DNA of 64,000 nucleotides from Pardosa pseudoannulata (lineage: Eukaryota; Arthropoda; Arachnida; Araneae; Lycosidae), in NCBI GenBank assembly GCA_032207245.1, contig CM063503.1, positions 64,421,566 to 64,485,565 on the forward strand, in the 5' to 3' direction. This document shows, one piece after another, positions 58,912-64,000 of this stretch. The translations under genes and the position numbers were made by a program. A model generated the notes under the pieces. That model saw only the letters and a list, made by a program, of their open reading frames with translations. It was not told where the DNA came from and did no database searches. How positions within the stretch are numbered: the first letter of the stretch is position 1; each line of letters starts with the position of its first letter.

Positions 58912-60028
58912 GTAGAAATGGAATTCAGCCGGTCTGTTGTTCTTAAATTTCCCATGTATCGAGATTAAAAATTAAACAAATTAGCTGAAAAGTTGAAATT
59001 GAAAGAATTCAAATTAGTCAAAATAGCTATTAAAATGTAACTATTGCTGAAATTTTATTTCAAAAGTCATCGTGGCATTGTTTATTTATTTATTTACATA
59101 ATTTGTATAGAATTGTGGAAAATGTATACTTTTATAATTCCTTTGATTCAAGCTATTACTTATTAAACAGCTTTGAGATTCAAAAACTCTTCTGTAGAGA
59201 ACAAAAACGAATCAAAATGATTCGTTTCAGAAATAATTTAAAATTATTGTTATTTGTTCTTAAGCTTTTTTATTCAAAATCTCTTTTATCATCGAGATGC
59301 TTTCATGACACCAGATTTAAATATAAAAATAAATATTTTACCATAATTTATTTATTTTTGTATACAGTATAAGTATATATTTGGTATACAGAATAAGTAC
59401 ATGATTTTTAGACACTTGTTTTAAGTATACAAATATTGACAAAAATAAATATTTTACGTATGGCCTGATTTTATGCTGTGTAATAAATAAAAATTTTGGT
59501 GCAATATTTGATTGCTGGACATAAAAAATTTTTTGATTTAATAAATGGGAAAAAATTAAACTGGTACTAACATAAGTATGTGGTGAGTGATAGAATAGCA
59601 CTGCAACTAATGTGTCATAATTTTAACCGTCTAAAATAATTTTGCTACCCCAAAAAAATTACATTTTGCGAACCAATTTGTGATTGTGACCTCCAGTTTC
59701 AGACGGGCTAAATTAAGCTTCATTTTACACAGAGCTCATTTTCTGCTCTCAAACAATAAGTGCCCGTCTTTGTTATTAAGATTCCTTATTAGCTATGATT
59801 TCGCCTAAAAATAAAGTATTTACAAAAAATCTAACAATTAAATTGAGTGTAGCATAAATCTAGAAAAAAAGTAAGTAGTTAACCTAAAAAAGGACTGAAT
59901 TTTAACCGCAAGTTAGTTATGTGTTCAAAGACTATCAATGGAATATCCCAATATGGAAATCTATTTGTGACCCTAGAAACATATTTGTATTTCTGTAATT
60001 ATTTGTTAAAGGAAATTTGAAAGCCAAT
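58912..60028. other. AT-rich stretch with no supported gene
   Basis: Frames of 69-89 codons occur at 59103-59601 but read as translated AT-rich DNA without motifs. Confidence 0.5.
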
Positions 60029-60373
60029 TCAACGATACTGAATAGGATATAAGAAAGGATAGTGACCCGACCACACTGCAAGAATAACATTACGTTTAAT
60101 GAATACTCCTCTTTGCCTTTTGACAGGTAATCTACCTTTAACATCGGATCCCATCACAGCAAAAACTTTTAAAAATTGAAATATAGGGGATAGTAATTGC
60201 ACTATTCTGTTAGATAATGACCACTCGAGTGCGGTTTTGGGGATTTTCCCCATTGTAGTCTGAGGCAGAGTTATTCTATTTCTAGGTATAGAAGCCAATC
60301 GTGGTCGTGATAAGTTGCTTTGAACTTGGAAAGACATCCATTGCTTCCGGCATCCTAGTTGACACCATTTCAT
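60029..60373 (-). other. Unrecognised 114-codon frame in a GC-richer segment
   Basis: The - strand frame includes IVQLLSPIFQFLKVFAVMGS, then DVKGRLPVKRQRGVFIKRN and VWSGHYPFLY. The segment 60040-60580 is GC-richer than its flanks. A hydrophobic helix followed by a basic patch would suit an N-terminal exon of a membrane protein, such as an arthropod gustatory-type receptor, but no diagnostic motif is present. It may equally be transposon-derived. Confidence 0.2.
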
Positions 60374-60803
60374 ACTGTATCCTGTTCCTTCAGAGTCTAG
60401 TCACAAGGTGCATAAAGAATTTACTCTTAATGAGGCTCGGAGCAAGATCTCAAGTGTTGCTGTGTCAGGTAATTTTTCAGTTTATTTCGACTGACCGGTC
60501 GCATTGCATTTCGTGGAATAAAACCAGTACCTTTAATCAAATTCCAGTTCTACGAAGTCGATTTCTACAGCCCATAATAAGTGTTTTAATTGTAAAATTT
60601 ATTTCCAGACTTTAAAGTGTTAGAAGAGAGTTTAAATTTCTTTACTACTTAACCATTTTTTTAAGCTAAGTAAATCTAAGGGTATAATACATGTTAATAG
60701 AAAAAAATTAAAAACTTGACACTTCATTAAAATATTATACTAATAACTTATTTTTTGGTAGTTTCTTTCTAATTAAGTTTTCAAATTTACAATTAAATAT
60801 TAG

Positions 60804-60808
<5 letters not shown>
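60374..60808. other. Remainder of the GC-richer segment and AT-rich DNA
   Basis: The forward 104-codon frame at 60301-60615 overlaps the reverse frame. Neither can be preferred. Past 60620 nothing is seen. Confidence 0.35.

Positions 60809-60867
<59 letters not shown>
60809..60867. repeat. (TA)n microsatellite
   Basis: About 29 uninterrupted TA units. Confidence 0.97.
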
Positions 60868-60869
<2 letters not shown>

Positions 60870-60950
60870 ACCCTTTCTAATGTCGTGGTAAGTATACTTA
60901 ATACCCTGGTGATAAAATAGTTTCAAGTGCATAGTGAAAAATTAGCTTTT

Positions 60951-61901
60951 AATCAATTTTTTAACTATTCACAATAATACGTTAAGCGTTATTTCACGTT
61001 ATCAATTCACGTCAACGCATTTCGTTTTTGCTTATATTGATTAATAACTCCCCATTTTCTAAAATTTCAACTAAAAAGTATAATATGAATAATTTGTGAA
61101 TAACAAAATTGTAACATACAGTTACTTTTGTAGTTTGTAGTATTTACAAAATATACTTTAAAAATATAAAAATATAGAAAGAAACAAAAAGAATTCCGCT
61201 TCATAGATTTATTTGGTCCCCAAATGGGTGGTGGTAAGCATAATTACTACCAAATAAATGTGTCAAAAATTTTATATATTAAACTCAACTAATTTTATAT
61301 AATAAGCTCAATGAATTTTTTCTTATGTCAATCTCCATCCCTAAAATATTTTAATATACATTACGAGAAATACACGGCCCTTTAAACGGTTAAAATAGAT
61401 TAAATCTCCGTGTGACAAATCTCTGTAATCAATTTTTTAACTATTCACAATAATACGTTAAACGTTATTTCAAGTTATCAATTCATGTCAACGCATTTCG
61501 TTTTTGCTTGTATTGATTAATAACTCTCCATTTTCTAAAATTTCAACTAAAAAATATAATAGGAATAATTTGTGAATAACAAAATTGTAACATACAATTA
61601 CTTTTGTAGTTTGTAGTTTTTACAAAATATGCTTTAAAAATATAAAAATATAGAAAGAAACAAAACGCATTACGCTTCATAGACTTATGTGGGCCCCAAT
61701 GGGTGGTGGCAAGCATACTTACTACCAAAAAATGTGTCAAAAATTTTATATATTAAACTCAATTTTATATAATAAGTTCAATGAATTTTTTTATTATATC
61801 AATCTCCATCCCTAAAATATTTTAATATACATTACAAGAAATACATGGCCCTTTAAAAGGTTAAAATAGATTAAATCTCCGTGTGATAAATCTCTGTAGT
61901 T
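60951..61901 (+). repeat. Recent tandem duplication, 476-bp unit, two copies
   Basis: The unit starting aatcaattttttaactattc at 60951 repeats at 61427 with only scattered substitutions and few small indels (about 95% identity by eye). Both copies share tcaacgcatttcgtttttgc, gggtggtgg and ttaaatctccgtgtga. Confidence 0.95.
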
Positions 61902-64000
61902 ACCCAATATATTTCAATTGTTTATTCCATAAGTAACAATTATTCAAGTTGTAGCTATTTTTTTAACTTGAGTATATACGGAGAATAAGGGGGAATATAT
62001 AGATACATTATAAATACAGGAAGGAGTCCCAAAAATATTTTCTGAGTGAAATGTGATAATAGTGTGACTAATGCGTAGTTATACATAATTACATTACATA
62101 AAATGGCTTGAAATTAATATCAACAATAATTTGCTTTTAATGAAATAAAATGAAATATCTTTCCCTTAAAATAGGTTAATATTTTATTTAACTCACTATC
62201 CTAGCGATAAAGAAATCAAAAATAACATTCGAAGAGAGGAATATCTCTAATCAGCTATTGTTTCTTATTATTAGCAATTCCTAAATATATTCCTAGTATC
62301 AATAGTATTTTCTATTTTAAATTGTCTTATAAAGTAAACTAATACAGAATTTTAGATTTTGATGATAAGTAAATTTCAATAATTACATTTATACCTGTTC
62401 GTAGTTTATGAAACCAACAATTTTATTTCTAACATTATGAACAAAATGTATCTATAGTTTCAAATACAACCCAAAGACCTTTAAATTTATCAATTTATAA
62501 TTAGATACCATACTATACAAACTTTTTACGTGTCAAAATCCAAACTATTAATATTATTGATTATTTTTGCTGTGTTCATCAGAAACAAAAACCCTACTTA
62601 CTTTCAGTCTACATGATTTAAAATCAGACAATTTACAAATATATATAGCAGAATTTCTGTTATATATACTAAACCATAATAGAATTACATTTTGTATTTT
62701 ATAGATTTATCAACGCTTTTATCTTTTTAAACTATCAATCCCTTATATAAAAACAATGAAAAAATTTTTTCTTATTTATTGTATACTTAAAAGGGTATTT
62801 TAGATTTTTAAAACATATGATTTGTCAAAAATCATAAATAAAATTTTAAGAGTCTCATACAAGGCTTTAATGGTTTGAGGGAGACGTACAAATGCATGTG
62901 TATTTAAAAAATAAAACAGAATAAACAATGCATTTAGTTGGCATGTTTTATATTTATGTGAATGATTTACTTTATCATAAATGGTGTTTTAAGAGGATTT
63001 TTTTTTAATAAAATGAAAAGATTCAAAACAAACAAAATGTCTTACCGTATATTCACTTCTTTAACAGATCTTAGACATCATCTTTTCAATTTTGGGCTAC
63101 CAACTTTAATCGAAAAATTAATTAAACTTGAAATCGCATAAGAGACCTAGATATTAGAATAAATTAATATTAAAAAGTAATATAAAATTCACTTAAAAAA
63201 TGATTTTTAACTATTTTTATCAATTAAAATAAGGAGGTTCAGGTGAGAGGGTCAAATACGGCTCTTTTTGACGTTTTTATTTTAAATCAGCTTATTATAT
63301 TTCAAGTAGGATATTTAAAATAACGTTTAGATTTCTAACCTTTTAGAAAAGGTTAAATATAAATGTTTCGCAGTTGCCCAAATTCCTTTACTGATCTTAG
63401 AGAGTTTTATAAAATCCTATTTCCATGCTGAACTCTGAAAATGCATGTTTTTATTTAGCCATCTTATTTGCATTCATTAAATTAACTAAAATTAAAATAG
63501 TTTGAAAATTTATGTGATTATTCACATTTTTTATCGCTTATTTCTCTGTAGAATTGCTACATTGAAGTGACCCCATATTGTGCTTTTGATGGATTATTAT
63601 GTATTTATAAGGCCTCGTGATGTAGTAATTGTGATATCCAATGAAATAAATAATCCAATACGGTTTTTTAAGTTTAAATTTTTGTATGTATTATTAGGTA
63701 AGAATGCGCTATCGAAATACGAAAATAAGTCGTTTTACAATACAAGCTTCGCATTAATATCTACCGATATTTTATTTAGACCATAAATGCCGTATTTCCA
63801 ATATTAAATTTCCATTATTGTTATCATTTTCAGCAACTCCAAGCGATAAAAAGCTAAGCAGTAGTAGATAGTTACAGTATCTGCCATTTAACTCTCCTTT
63901 AAAATAACTTTTTGCATAATCGGTTTTTATTTTAAGCATAATACAATTTCAGAAGTTACAATATGTATGTTTGCATTGTTTTAAACAATGAAAACTCAAA
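61902..64000. other. AT-rich stretch to the window end with no recognised feature
   Basis: The only frame of note, 63580-63786, has no recognisable motif. No repeats or element ends are evident. Confidence 0.55.

Overview
This is a very AT-rich, repeat-dense piece of an animal nuclear genome, most likely an arachnid and probably an araneomorph spider. The support is indirect. Coding density is very low. The transposon fossils belong to arthropod-type Tc1/mariner, hAT, pogo-like and piggyBac-like groups. A tRNA-derived SINE with a (CCAAA)n tail occurs many times. Gene starts sit just behind splice-acceptor-like sequence. Nothing resembles operons, ribosome binding sites or other bacterial features, and the organism call is inference.

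Only two loci look like real, intact protein genes, both on the + strand. The first (2551-3714) encodes a 387-residue secreted Thr/Ser-rich protein. The second (49273-49710) encodes a 145-residue secreted protein with a furin-type RTKR site. I recognise neither as a named family. Their C-terminal parts share a layout: a hydrophobic segment with P-[LI]-L-L-x2-G-x3-F-x-S, then an aromatic/basic patch, then a terminal helix with D-x-L-x-N and E-x-H. They may be diverged paralogs of an undescribed family, and this is the best candidate here for something new.

The rest is repeats and mobile-element remains. 1-725: tandem array, 208-bp unit. 1512-2000: Tc1 and mariner fossils. 4.6-6.4 kb: two GC-richer islands. 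6438-6498: long perfect hairpin. 8281-8822: piggyBac-like MITE next to a SINE. 11-13.5 kb: local duplications and two hAT dimerisation-domain relics. 14.6-15.6 kb: deletion derivative of a hAT element. 18.1-19.2 kb: tandem array whose unit carries a reading frame on the - strand. 20.5 kb: fold-back MITE. 22.6-27.7 kb: satellite of about 19 units. 30.4-31.5 kb: internally deleted hAT between SINE pieces. 31.5-35.1 kb: tandem array split by a 2.3-kb hAT copy. 36.1-38.3 kb: second SINE family and a diverged array. 39.4-43.1 kb: array containing a SINE with a perfect 12-bp target duplication. 43.5-47.3 kb: large inverted repeat with 1.1-kb arms. 47.3-48.1 kb: TA microsatellites and a short repeat. 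50.5-53.1 and 54.9-55.9 kb: diverged arrays. 54.3 kb: mariner relic. 56.2-58.9 kb: two pogo-like elements flanking a piggyBac-like one. 60.95-61.9 kb: recent 476-bp duplication. The final 2 kb look empty.

The two genes do not form an evident pathway beyond their possible common origin. Much of the DNA between them can be assigned to element insertion followed by tandem duplication.
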